A stretch of 11,034 bases of DNA from Gemmobacter sp964439015. Its GTDB lineage: Bacteria > Pseudomonadota > Alphaproteobacteria > Rhodobacterales > Rhodobacteraceae. The notes under the pieces are model-generated. The model searched no databases. It saw nothing but the letters and a program-made list of their open reading frames with translations, and was not told where the DNA came from. A program made the position numbers and the translations under genes. Positions 1-5,908 of the stretch are shown here, piece by piece. The DNA lies in NCBI GenBank assembly GCA_964439015.1, contig CAYTMV010000066.1:1-11034 (forward strand). Reading direction: 5' to 3'. Positions within the stretch are counted from its first letter, which is position 1; every line of letters starts with the position of its first letter.

Positions 1-128
1 CGCAGCAGGACTATCCCGCCGCTACCGTGGACCAATTTTGCACCGCCGTTCTCAAGAGCGGGCGCCGAATCCGTTTTTCCGCCAATTCCGGGGTTCAGGA
101 AAGGACATGGTGGAAGCAGGAAAAGGCT

Positions 129-205
129 TGGTGTAGCGGGAATTGGAATTGCATAGCGGAATCAATGGCTTTATTTTGTGGTCATGAAAAGATATGGTGT
201 AACGG
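129..205. repeat. Three imperfect direct repeats of a GTGTAGCGG-like motif
   Basis: TGGTGTAGCGG at 129-139 and TGGTGTAACGG at 195-205 match at 10 of 11 positions. A weaker copy, GCATAGCGG at 151-159, matches the first at 7 of 9. The copies end 20 and 46 bases apart and lie in the AT-rich part of the intergenic region. They could be binding sites for a DNA-binding protein acting on a gene to the left, or chance similarity. No known operator is recognised. Confidence 0.35.
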
Positions 206-208
206 ACA

Positions 209-229
209 CAGGGCGCGACCGACGCCCTG
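209..229 (-). repeat. Second hairpin downstream of the tyrosine kinase gene
   Basis: CAGGGCG at 209-215 and CGCCCTG at 223-229 form a perfect 7-bp stem with a 7-base loop. Read on the minus strand it follows the terminator hairpin at 246-264, so the kinase mRNA would meet two GC-rich hairpins in tandem. No T-run follows it. It may be a backup terminator or a 3'-end stabiliser; both are inference. Confidence 0.4.
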
Positions 230-239
230 CCCGCGCTGC

Positions 240-264
240 ACGAAAGGGGCCGCCACGCGGCCCC
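240..264 (-). terminator. Probable intrinsic terminator of the tyrosine kinase gene
   Basis: GGGGCCGC at 246-253 and GCGGCCCC at 257-264 are perfect 8-bp complements around a 3-base loop. On the minus strand the hairpin begins 8 bases after the kinase stop codon and is followed by a short TTTCG tract. The stem is strong but the T-run is only three bases, so termination may be partial. Confidence 0.6.
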
Positions 265-272
265 CGCCTGCC

Positions 273-2468
273 TCAATCCTGGCCGCTGCGATAGCTGTAG
301 CGGTAGTTGTAGTAGTGATACTGGCCGCCATATTTGCTGCCTTCGGTCACGCGATATCCGTTCAGGATTGCGCCGGTCAGCTTGCCCCCCGCAGTCTCGA
401 AGGCGCGCCGCACGGCCTCCACCTCGCCCAGCATCGTCTCCAGATGGCGCACCACAAGGATGGTTGCGCCGGTATAGCGACCGATCACCACCGGATCTGT
501 GACCGCCAGCACCGGCGGGCTGTCGATGAGGATGAGGTCAAAACGGTCGTTCTGGGTTTGCAACAGCTGCTCGAACTCGGAGCGCATCAGCAGCTCGGAC
601 GGATTGGGCGGATAGCGGCCACTGGTAATGAACGACAGCCCGTCCACCGGACCGGCCATCAGCACTTCGTCCAGTGTCTTTTCACGCGCCAGCAGTTCGG
701 CCAGCCCCGGCGCGCCCTTTTCGACGCCAAGATAGCGCCGCAAATAGCCTTTCCGCAGGTCAGCATCTATCAGACAGACCTTCTGCCCCGCCTGCGCCGC
801 CACCGCAGCCAGATTGACCGAGGTAAAGCTCTTGCCGACACCCGGCGCAGCAGAGGTCAGCAGGATGGTGTTGGTTTGGGCATCCAGCATCCCGAAATGC
901 AACGACGTCCGCAGCGAGCGGAGCGCCTCGATCGTCATGTGATCAGGCTGGGTCAGGGCCAGGATCGGCAGCTTGCCACGGGTCTTGCGGTGGTTGGCGG
1001 CCTCGGGCGCAAAGTTGACGGTGGCAAAGACCGGCAGGCCGGTCTGCTCGATTTCCTGCGCTCCCTTGATGCCCCGGCGCAGAGCCCGCCGCATCAGCAC
1101 GATCCCCGCCCCGATCAGCAACCCGGCCAGCAATGCGATGGCCAAGGTCCGGCTGGTCTTGGGCGAGACCTTCAGCCCGTCTGAATCCGCGGTGTCGATG
1201 ATCCGCACCGACCCCACGGTCGAGGCCCGCAACACCCGCAATTCCTGCGCCCGGTTCAGCAGTTGTTCATAGACAGCCTGCGTCACGTCAAGATTTCGGG
1301 TGAGGTTGAAGATTTCCTTCTGGGTCTCGGGCAGTCCGGTCGTGCTGTTGCGAATGTCCTCCAGTTGCGCCTGGAGATTGGCGCGGGTGTCCAGCAGGAT
1401 CTTGTAGGTGGGATGGTTGACCGTATAGCGATCCTTCAGATCCTGCTCTTCGATCACCAGTCGGTTCAGCTCGGCCTCCAGGGCGATGGCGCGTTCCAGC
1501 AGGCTCTGGGTCTCGAAATCAACATCAACCGAGCCCTGCTGCTGGCGATAGGCGTTCAGCGCATCCTGCGCCGCCCGCACTGCCGCCTCGGCCTCGGGCA
1601 GTTGCTGTTCGATGAAGGCAAGGCTGTTTTCGGCCTCGGCCGCGCTGCGCGAGATGTTCTGGCTGACATAGCTTTGGGCGATGGCATCGAGGATCTGCTC
1701 GGCCTTGCGCGGGTCTTCGGCGGTAAAGGTGACGCGCAGGATGGACGAACCGCGCGGGTTTTCCGCGACGCCGAAATTCTCCTGCATCGCCCGCACCGCG
1801 CGCGACATGCTGCTGCGGGCCAGCAGAAACTCGCGGCCTACCGGACCTTGCAGGGCATCGACCCGCAGCGCAAACCCGCTTTCCGGCTGGGTCAGCACCG
1901 CCTGCACCCGCCCGCTCAGCACCGCACCGGACGGCAATTCGACCTCATAGCTTGCGGCATCCGTGATGCGCAGGGTCATGTCCGTGTCGAGCCAGGCCTC
2001 CGGCACTTCAAGCAGACCGACGCTGATCGCCTCATTGCCCCAACGAAACGGCTTGAAAAGCCCGATATCCGGCAGGCCCAGCCGTTCGGGCAGCAACTTG
2101 GCCACCGGCAGCACCCTCGGCTCTGCCACGATCTGCAGGTTCAGCTTTTCGACCACCTGACGCATGATCATGCGCGACTTCAGGATCTCCATCTCGGTCG
2201 CGCCTGCCGACTGGGCAGAGTTGCCGTCCCCCAGCAGCGCCTGCATGTTTTCCGGCAAGGCCAAGGCCCCCGTCCGCGTCTCAAGCTGCAAAAGGCCCTG
2301 CGCCTGATAGAGCGGTTGCGCTCGCAGCACGGCAAAAGCCCCGATGGCCAGCGCGACAACGGTGGCAGCAATCACCCAGACCTTCCCTGCCCACAGGGCT
2401 GAGACCAGGTCGAGGATGTTGATTTCGTCCTCTTGCAGGGTTGCGGCACGCGGCTCGTTGGTCGACAT
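273..2468 (-). CDS. Polysaccharide co-polymerase / BY-type tyrosine autokinase (Wzc/ExoP family)
   Basis: This 731-residue inner-membrane protein probably controls polymerisation and export of an extracellular polysaccharide and phosphorylates itself on tyrosine. The N-terminal Wzz-type region has a membrane segment at about 30-48 and a largely periplasmic part with coiled-coil helices at about 275-410. A second membrane segment lies at about 441-459. The cytoplasmic kinase domain shows the EX2RX2R oligomerisation motif (E514, R517, R520), Walker A APGVGKS (541-547), Walker A' CLIDADLRK (565-573), the PPNPSELL motif (620-627) and Walker B DLILIDSPP (644-652). Seven tyrosines lie between 713 and 726, the usual autophosphorylation cluster. 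Length and fused architecture match the proteobacterial type. The ATG is preceded by GAGG at a 9-base spacing. I see no convincing sigma70 promoter in the 133-base gap to ruvB. Partner genes (export porin, flippase, glycosyltransferases, phosphatase) would have to lie outside the window. The exact polysaccharide cannot be told. Confidence 0.93.
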   Translation of the reverse strand: MSTNEPRAATLQEDEINILDLVSALWAGKVWVIAATVVALAIGAFAVLRAQPLYQAQGLLQLETRTGALALPENMQALLGDGNSAQSAGATEMEILKSRMIMRQVVEKLNLQIVAEPRVLPVAKLLPERLGLPDIGLFKPFRWGNEAISVGLLEVPEAWLDTDMTLRITDAASYEVELPSGAVLSGRVQAVLTQPESGFALRVDALQGPVGREFLLARSSMSRAVRAMQENFGVAENPRGSSILRVTFTAEDPRKAEQILDAIAQSYVSQNISRSAAEAENSLAFIEQQLPEAEAAVRAAQDALNAYRQQQGSVDVDFETQSLLERAIALEAELNRLVIEEQDLKDRYTVNHPTYKILLDTRANLQAQLEDIRNSTTGLPETQKEIFNLTRNLDVTQAVYEQLLNRAQELRVLRASTVGSVRIIDTADSDGLKVSPKTSRTLAIALLAGLLIGAGIVLMRRALRRGIKGAQEIEQTGLPVFATVNFAPEAANHRKTRGKLPILALTQPDHMTIEALRSLRTSLHFGMLDAQTNTILLTSAAPGVGKSFTSVNLAAVAAQAGQKVCLIDADLRKGYLRRYLGVEKGAPGLAELLAREKTLDEVLMAGPVDGLSFITSGRYPPNPSELLMRSEFEQLLQTQNDRFDLILIDSPPVLAVTDPVVIGRYTGATILVVRHLETMLGEVEAVRRAFETAGGKLTGAILNGYRVTEGSKYGGQYHYYNYRYSYRSGQD

Positions 2469-2556
2469 CCGTAAATCCTCACACGAACTATGCGCCTGCT
2501 TTCGGCCATGCCACCGATCAGGTCAAGCACCCGTTTAAGACAAGCCCCGCCGTGCC

Positions 2557-2578
2557 GGCACACCCCTAAGGTGGTGCC
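2557..2578 (-). repeat. Weak hairpin between ruvB and the tyrosine kinase gene
   Basis: GGCACACC at 2557-2564 can pair with GGTGGTGCC at 2570-2578 with one bulged base, leaving a 5-base loop. It lies 23 to 45 bases after the ruvB stop on the transcribed strand. No T-run follows, so it is at best a weak or factor-dependent end of the ruvCAB transcript. Transcription could well continue into the kinase gene. Confidence 0.3.
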
Positions 2579-2601
2579 CCGACCGCAAGTTGGCCCAGAA
2601 A

Positions 2602-3624
<1,023 letters not shown>

Positions 3625-3627
3625 CTG

Positions 3628-4320
3628 TCAGCCCTTCGGTGCCAGCCGTTTCAGCGCCAGCCGGATCAGAGTTGCGGTGTCTGCCTCAGGTGCCTCACCC
3701 GAAACCACCGCAACCGCCTCGGCCGCGTCACCCGTGGCGTAGCCCAGATTGGTCAGCGCCGAAAGCGCATCGGCCACATAAGCCATCCGCGGCGGCGGGG
3801 CCTTTGGTTCGGCGGCCCTGCGCGCGGGTTTGACGGTGGCTGCCGGCGCGGCCTCCAGCACCTCGGCCAGATCACCGCCATCGGCGGTAGCGGCCAGCGC
3901 CATGCCCGCCGCCATCACCCCGGGGGCCTTGGCCTTCAGCTCCAGCACAATGCGCTGCGCAAGTTTCGGGCCCACACCCGGCGCGGCCTGAACGGCGCGC
4001 GCATCGCCCAGTGTGATCGCCCGCCCTGCCCCTTCGGCCCCCAGCGTGCCGAGGATCGCCAGCGCCGCCTTGGCGCCCACGCCCTGCACCGTGGTCAGCA
4101 GACGAAACCACTCCTTGTCCAGCAGGGTCGGGAAACCGATCAGCTGCATCAAGTCTTCGCGCAGGATCATCTCGGTATAAAGCGCCACCGGCTGGCCCGG
4201 CCCCGGCAGGCCTGCCAGCGTGCGCTCGGAGGCGTGGACGATGTATCCGACGCCACGGACGTCGATCAGCACATGATCGGACGCCCGATAGTCCACCACC
4301 CCGGTAATCTTGCCGATCAT
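3628..4320 (-). CDS. ruvA: Holliday junction binding protein RuvA
   Basis: RuvA binds the four-way junction as a tetramer, holds it square-planar and recruits RuvB. The 230-residue protein shows the N-terminal OB-fold domain (1-63) with the acidic-pin residues E55 and D56 in LREDLMQLIGF, and the two helix-hairpin-helix motifs VQGVGAKAALAIL (78-90) and APGVGPKLAQRIV (113-125). A flexible alanine- and proline-rich linker (about 131-178) leads to the C-terminal RuvB-contacting domain (about 180-228), which includes ALSALTNLGY. It is slightly longer than the roughly 200-residue E. coli protein because of the linker. Its ATG overlaps the ruvC stop codon by 4 bases (ATGA), a sign of translational coupling. 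Confidence 0.98.
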   Translation of the reverse strand: MIGKITGVVDYRASDHVLIDVRGVGYIVHASERTLAGLPGPGQPVALYTEMILREDLMQLIGFPTLLDKEWFRLLTTVQGVGAKAALAILGTLGAEGAGRAITLGDARAVQAAPGVGPKLAQRIVLELKAKAPGVMAAGMALAATADGGDLAEVLEAAPAATVKPARRAAEPKAPPPRMAYVADALSALTNLGYATGDAAEAVAVVSGEAPEADTATLIRLALKRLAPKG

Positions 4321-4838
4321 CCCGCCGCCCTTTTCACCGCCGCCGCCAACCGGCCCGCGCTTTGTGCATGATGCGCGTGACAGATTGCCACTGCCAGCGC
4401 ATCGGCCGCATCCGGCCCGGCAATCCTTACCCCGGGAAACTGCAGGCGCACCATATGGTCGATCTGCTGCTTGGCGGCATGACCCACACCGACCACAGTC
4501 TTTTTCACCGCATTGGGCGCATATTCACCGACCGTCAGACCAAACTGCGCCGGCACCAGCAGGGCAATGCCGCGCGCCTGCCCCAGTTTCAGCGTGGCCA
4601 CTGCATCCTTGTTGACGAAGGTATGTTCCACCGCGGCCGTATCGGGGGCGTATGCGCGCAGCACTTCGGTCAATTGGCTGTGCAGGCTGCAAAGGCGCAA
4701 GGCCAGATCGCCAGCCGAATCATTGCCCGGCGCCGAATGGCAGATGCCATTCGCAACATGGCTCAACCGCGAACCCGCGACCTCGATCACACCCCAACCA
4801 AGGTTGCGAAGCCCCGGGTCGATGCCCAGAACACGCAT
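4317..4838 (-). CDS. ruvC: Crossover junction endodeoxyribonuclease RuvC
   Basis: RuvC is the dimeric, magnesium-dependent nuclease that resolves Holliday junctions by paired nicks. The 173-residue product begins MRVLGIDPG. The four acidic catalytic positions are visible: D7, E71 (in AAVEHTFVNKD), D143 and D146 (in GPDAADALAVAICH). F74 corresponds to the base-stacking aromatic residue, and LKLGQARG (83-90) is a family signature. The open frame continues 47 codons upstream to 4979, but that extension has no family similarity. The chosen ATG is preceded by AGGGG at a good distance. It is the first gene of ruvCAB and divergent from the DUF1127 gene. A candidate promoter with an embedded LexA-like site lies 30 to 59 bases upstream. 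Confidence 0.98.
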   Translation of the reverse strand: MRVLGIDPGLRNLGWGVIEVAGSRLSHVANGICHSAPGNDSAGDLALRLCSLHSQLTEVLRAYAPDTAAVEHTFVNKDAVATLKLGQARGIALLVPAQFGLTVGEYAPNAVKKTVVGVGHAAKQQIDHMVRLQFPGVRIAGPDAADALAVAICHAHHAQSAGRLAAAVKRAAG

Positions 4839-4867
4839 GGCCGCCCCTTTTTCTGCTCGTTTTCGGC

Positions 4868-4897
4868 AAACTAGCACGAAGAGAGAACATCCGCCAA
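4868..4897 (-). promoter_or_regulatory. Candidate ruvCAB promoter
   Basis: On the minus strand TTGGCG (4892-4897) and TAGTTT (4868-4873) are separated by 18 bases and would start transcription near 4861, about 22 bases before the ruvC ATG. That leaves room for the AGGGG ribosome binding site. The match to the sigma70 consensus is partial, and the call rests on position as much as sequence. The LexA-like box fills the spacer. Confidence 0.35.
4874..4888 (-). promoter_or_regulatory. Possible LexA (SOS) box upstream of ruvC
   Basis: The minus strand reads GTTC-TCTCTTC-GTGC. Alphaproteobacterial LexA binds GTTC-N7-GTTC, so seven of eight conserved bases match, with the one mismatch in the second half-site. 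It sits between the candidate -35 and -10 elements of ruvC, where a repressor would block transcription. SOS control of ruvCAB is known in several bacteria. Whether LexA binds this degenerate copy is inference. Confidence 0.35.
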
Positions 4898-4943
4898 TCG
4901 GGAATTGCAAACACCACATGAAGCCACCCGCACAGCGGTTTTG

Positions 4944-4985
4944 GCCCGCATGCGACGCTGCAGGTGCGAAATGCGGCATGCGGGC
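4944..4985. repeat. Perfect 10-bp inverted repeat in the ruvC/DUF1127 divergent region
   Basis: GCCCGCATGC at 4944-4953 is the exact reverse complement of GCATGCGGGC at 4976-4985, with 22 bases between. It lies upstream of both candidate promoters. It could be an operator for a dimeric regulator or a hairpin in an unannotated transcript. No known site is recognised. Confidence 0.5.
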
Positions 4986-5103
4986 ATGAAATGGGGTGGC
5001 GAAACACTCAAGACGTATAAAAAATCGTTAAAAATAAGGGCGCAAGCCATGCAGGAAACGCAAGTGGGCTTTGCGTTCGCCCCGATTGCTTTGCACCTGC
5101 AGC
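4957..5103. repeat. Long-range 11-bp inverted repeat flanking the AT-rich block
   Basis: GCTGCAGGTGC at 4957-4967 is the exact reverse complement of GCACCTGCAGC at 5093-5103. The arms enclose the AT-rich block at about 5009-5037. The left arm falls inside the spacer of the 10-bp dyad at 4944-4985, and the right arm overlaps the candidate DUF1127 promoter. This could mark two sites for one regulator, or could be chance. Confidence 0.4.
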
Positions 5104-5114
5104 ACGCCTATCTC
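5086..5114 (+). promoter_or_regulatory. Weak candidate promoter for the DUF1127 gene
   Basis: TTGCTT (5086-5091) and TATCTC (5109-5114) are spaced by 17 bases and would start transcription near 5121, just before the leader hairpin. The match to sigma70 is poor. TATAAA at 5016-5021 is an alternative -10 but lacks a clear -35. DUF1127 genes in Rhodobacter are often driven by alternative (heat-shock or stress) sigma factors, which could explain the poor match. Confidence 0.2.
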
Positions 5115-5121
5115 ACGAGGC

Positions 5122-5143
5122 ATGAACGGGACCGCCCGTTTAT
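5122..5143 (+). promoter_or_regulatory. Leader hairpin of the DUF1127 mRNA
   Basis: ATGAACGGG at 5122-5130 pairs with CCCGTTTAT at 5135-5143 as a 9-bp stem with one G-U pair and the 4-base loop ACCG. It ends 27 bases before the start codon and leaves the AGGAAGA ribosome binding site (5159-5165) free. It may protect the 5' end from decay. A regulatory role is inference. Confidence 0.4.
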
Positions 5144-5170
5144 TGAGCAGAATGGAAAAGGAAGATCACC

Positions 5171-5380
5171 ATGGCCGCCTTCGAGACGACGACCCGTTCG
5201 GTGCCGTTCGGCGCCATCTCCACCTACCGTGCCCTGCAGGCCCTCAGCGCGCCGTTTGCCGCTGTTGCCGCATGGAACGACGCTCGCATGACCCGTGCCG
5301 CCCTGTCGCGTCTGTCTGACCGCGAACTGGACGATATTGGTCTCTGCCGCGCCGAAATCGGTATGATCGGTCGCCGCTGA
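5171..5380 (+). CDS. DUF1127 (YjiS-like) small protein
   Basis: This 69-residue basic protein has the DUF1127 core at about residues 35-62: W35, R39, then AALSRLSDRELDDIGLCR (43-60), ending IGRR. The N-terminal half is variable, as usual in this family. AGGAAGA upstream of the ATG gives a clear ribosome binding site and fixes the start. The function of this copy is unknown. The related Rhodobacter sphaeroides protein CcaF1 is an RNA-binding protein involved in small RNA maturation and RNA turnover, and DUF1127 proteins affect phosphate and carbon metabolism in Agrobacterium. Family membership is clear; a similar role here is inference. It is the only plus-strand gene and stands alone, with its own leader hairpin, a hairpin across the stop codon and an intrinsic terminator 45 bases downstream. 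The CCTCCTCCC motif of the CcsR/Cuckoo RNAs often found after such genes is absent. Confidence 0.92.
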   Translation: MAAFETTTRSVPFGAISTYRALQALSAPFAAVAAWNDARMTRAALSRLSDRELDDIGLCRAEIGMIGRR

Positions 5381-5391
5381 GGCACCGATCA
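5364..5391 (+). promoter_or_regulatory. Stem-loop across the DUF1127 stop codon
   Basis: TGATCGGT (5364-5371) pairs with ACCGATCA (5384-5391). Inside it, GCC (5373-5375) pairs with GGC (5381-5383). This gives 11 base pairs with one bulged C and the loop GCTGA, which holds the TGA stop codon. Such a structure could protect the mRNA 3' end or define the 5' end of a processed 3'UTR fragment. Confidence 0.5.
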
Positions 5392-5424
5392 CTAGCGGGG
5401 CCAGAACAGGCACCGCAGGTAGGG

Positions 5425-5449
5425 AGGCCGTCCGCAGGGGCGGCCTTTT
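5425..5449 (+). terminator. Intrinsic terminator of the DUF1127 gene
   Basis: AGGCCGTCC (5425-5433) pairs with GGGCGGCCT (5438-5446), giving nine base pairs with one G-U and a GCAG loop. It is followed by TTT (four Ts in a row counting the last stem base) and a further T-rich GGCTTT. This is the clearest terminator in the window. On the opposite strand no T-run follows, so it should act mainly on the DUF1127 transcript and not on the converging gene at 5482-5829. Confidence 0.85.
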
Positions 5450-5481
5450 GGCTTTCCGATGCCGCCAAACAATGCTGGCAG

Positions 5482-5829
5482 TCAGCGCAGATAGGGTGCC
5501 ACGCGTGGCGAAAGCCACAGGGTCAGCGGATCGGGCTGCATGAACGCCCCCCCCAGTCGGGCAAAATCGCGCCCGTCCAGCAGCGCCGCCACCCGTTGCT
5601 GATACAGATCATCGCCGATCCGGGCATGGATTGCGGCCTTGAGGCCCACGGCACAGATCAGCACCATCAGCAGCGGCCCGATCAGCCGCAGCGGCCGCCA
5701 CATCGGCCTGTGACGTTGGAAGTGCGAGCGGCCGAGCGTGCCCGGCGCCTCGAACCCCATCCCCATCAACCTCGCGCGCTCTAGTCGGGCGGCGCGGGCG
5801 TAGAATTCGGAATACTGCGTCTCGACCAT
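5482..5829 (-). CDS. Small single-pass membrane protein of unknown function
   Basis: I do not recognise this 115-residue protein. It has a hydrophilic, arginine-rich N-terminal part (1-45), one clear membrane segment at about 48-66 (LIGPLLMVLICAVGLKAAI) and a C-terminal domain of about 47 residues with RIGDDLYQQRVAALLDGRD and LWLSPRVAPYLR. The positive-inside rule puts the N-terminus in the cytoplasm and the C-terminal domain in the periplasm. The open frame reaches back to 5946 inside prmA. I chose the ATG at 5829 because GGAG lies 8 bases upstream and the protein-like sequence (MVETQYSEFYARAARLERAR) begins there. It follows prmA by 79 bases on the same strand and may be co-transcribed. It converges on the DUF1127 gene. 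That it is a real gene is likely from its codon use and composition; the function is open. Confidence 0.75.
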   Translation of the reverse strand: MVETQYSEFYARAARLERARLMGMGFEAPGTLGRSHFQRHRPMWRPLRLIGPLLMVLICAVGLKAAIHARIGDDLYQQRVAALLDGRDFARLGGAFMQPDPLTLWLSPRVAPYLR

Positions 5830-5908
5830 GTTCAATCTCCGCGCATGGCCCCCACCTGGGCCGATACTGCGGGCAGAGTGCGGCAAAACTGTGGCAACGG
5901 CGCCAATT

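Larger units (their letters stand above)
1..272. other. Intergenic region left of the tyrosine kinase gene, no gene recognised
   Basis: I see no convincing gene here. The stretch from about 100 to 207 is clearly richer in A and T than the coding DNA around it. It carries three imperfect copies of a GTGTAGCGG-like motif and an 8-bp inverted repeat, CCAATTCC at 82-89 and GGAATTGG at 139-146. Two hairpins lie nearest the kinase gene, at 209-229 and 246-264. A short minus-strand frame (52-276) overlaps the kinase stop codon, has no recognisable domain and looks like chance. The region probably holds the kinase gene's terminator and possibly control sequences for a gene to the left of the window. 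That last point is inference. Confidence 0.5.
4839..5170. other. Divergent control region between ruvC and the DUF1127 gene
   Basis: These 332 bases separate two genes that point away from each other, so promoters for both should lie here. I can see a candidate ruvC promoter with a LexA-like site near 4868-4897. There is an AT-rich block at about 5009-5037 including TATAAA (5016-5021), and a weak candidate DUF1127 promoter at 5086-5114. A 10-bp dyad lies at 4944-4985, an 11-bp dyad joins 4957-4967 to 5093-5103, and a leader hairpin sits at 5122-5143. A plus-strand frame starting at 5049 has an AAGGG upstream but runs out of frame into the DUF1127 gene, so I do not call it a gene. Confidence 0.6.

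Noticed and set aside
52..276. Minus-strand open frame of 74 codons after the kinase gene
   Set aside because: It overlaps the kinase stop codon, runs through the terminator hairpin and has no ribosome binding site or family resemblance.
27..1184. Plus-strand open frame of 385 codons at the left edge
   Set aside because: Most of it is antisense to the tyrosine kinase gene and the translation shows no domain. The first 245 bases alone do not look coding.
4839..4979. 47-codon N-terminal extension of RuvC
   Set aside because: The sequence before MRVLGIDPG does not resemble RuvC, the family starts at this methionine, and a good ribosome binding site lies just before it.
5049..5291. Small plus-strand open frame starting MQETQVGFAF upstream of the DUF1127 gene
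   Set aside because: It has an AAGGG upstream, but it runs out of frame through the leader hairpin and well into the DUF1127 coding sequence, and its later part is proline/arginine-rich shadow sequence. A short leader peptide cannot be excluded but is not supported.
5381..5424. CcsR/Cuckoo-type small RNA after the DUF1127 gene
   Set aside because: The defining CCTCCTCCC motif is absent on the plus strand between the stop codon and the terminator, and only 44 bases lie between them.
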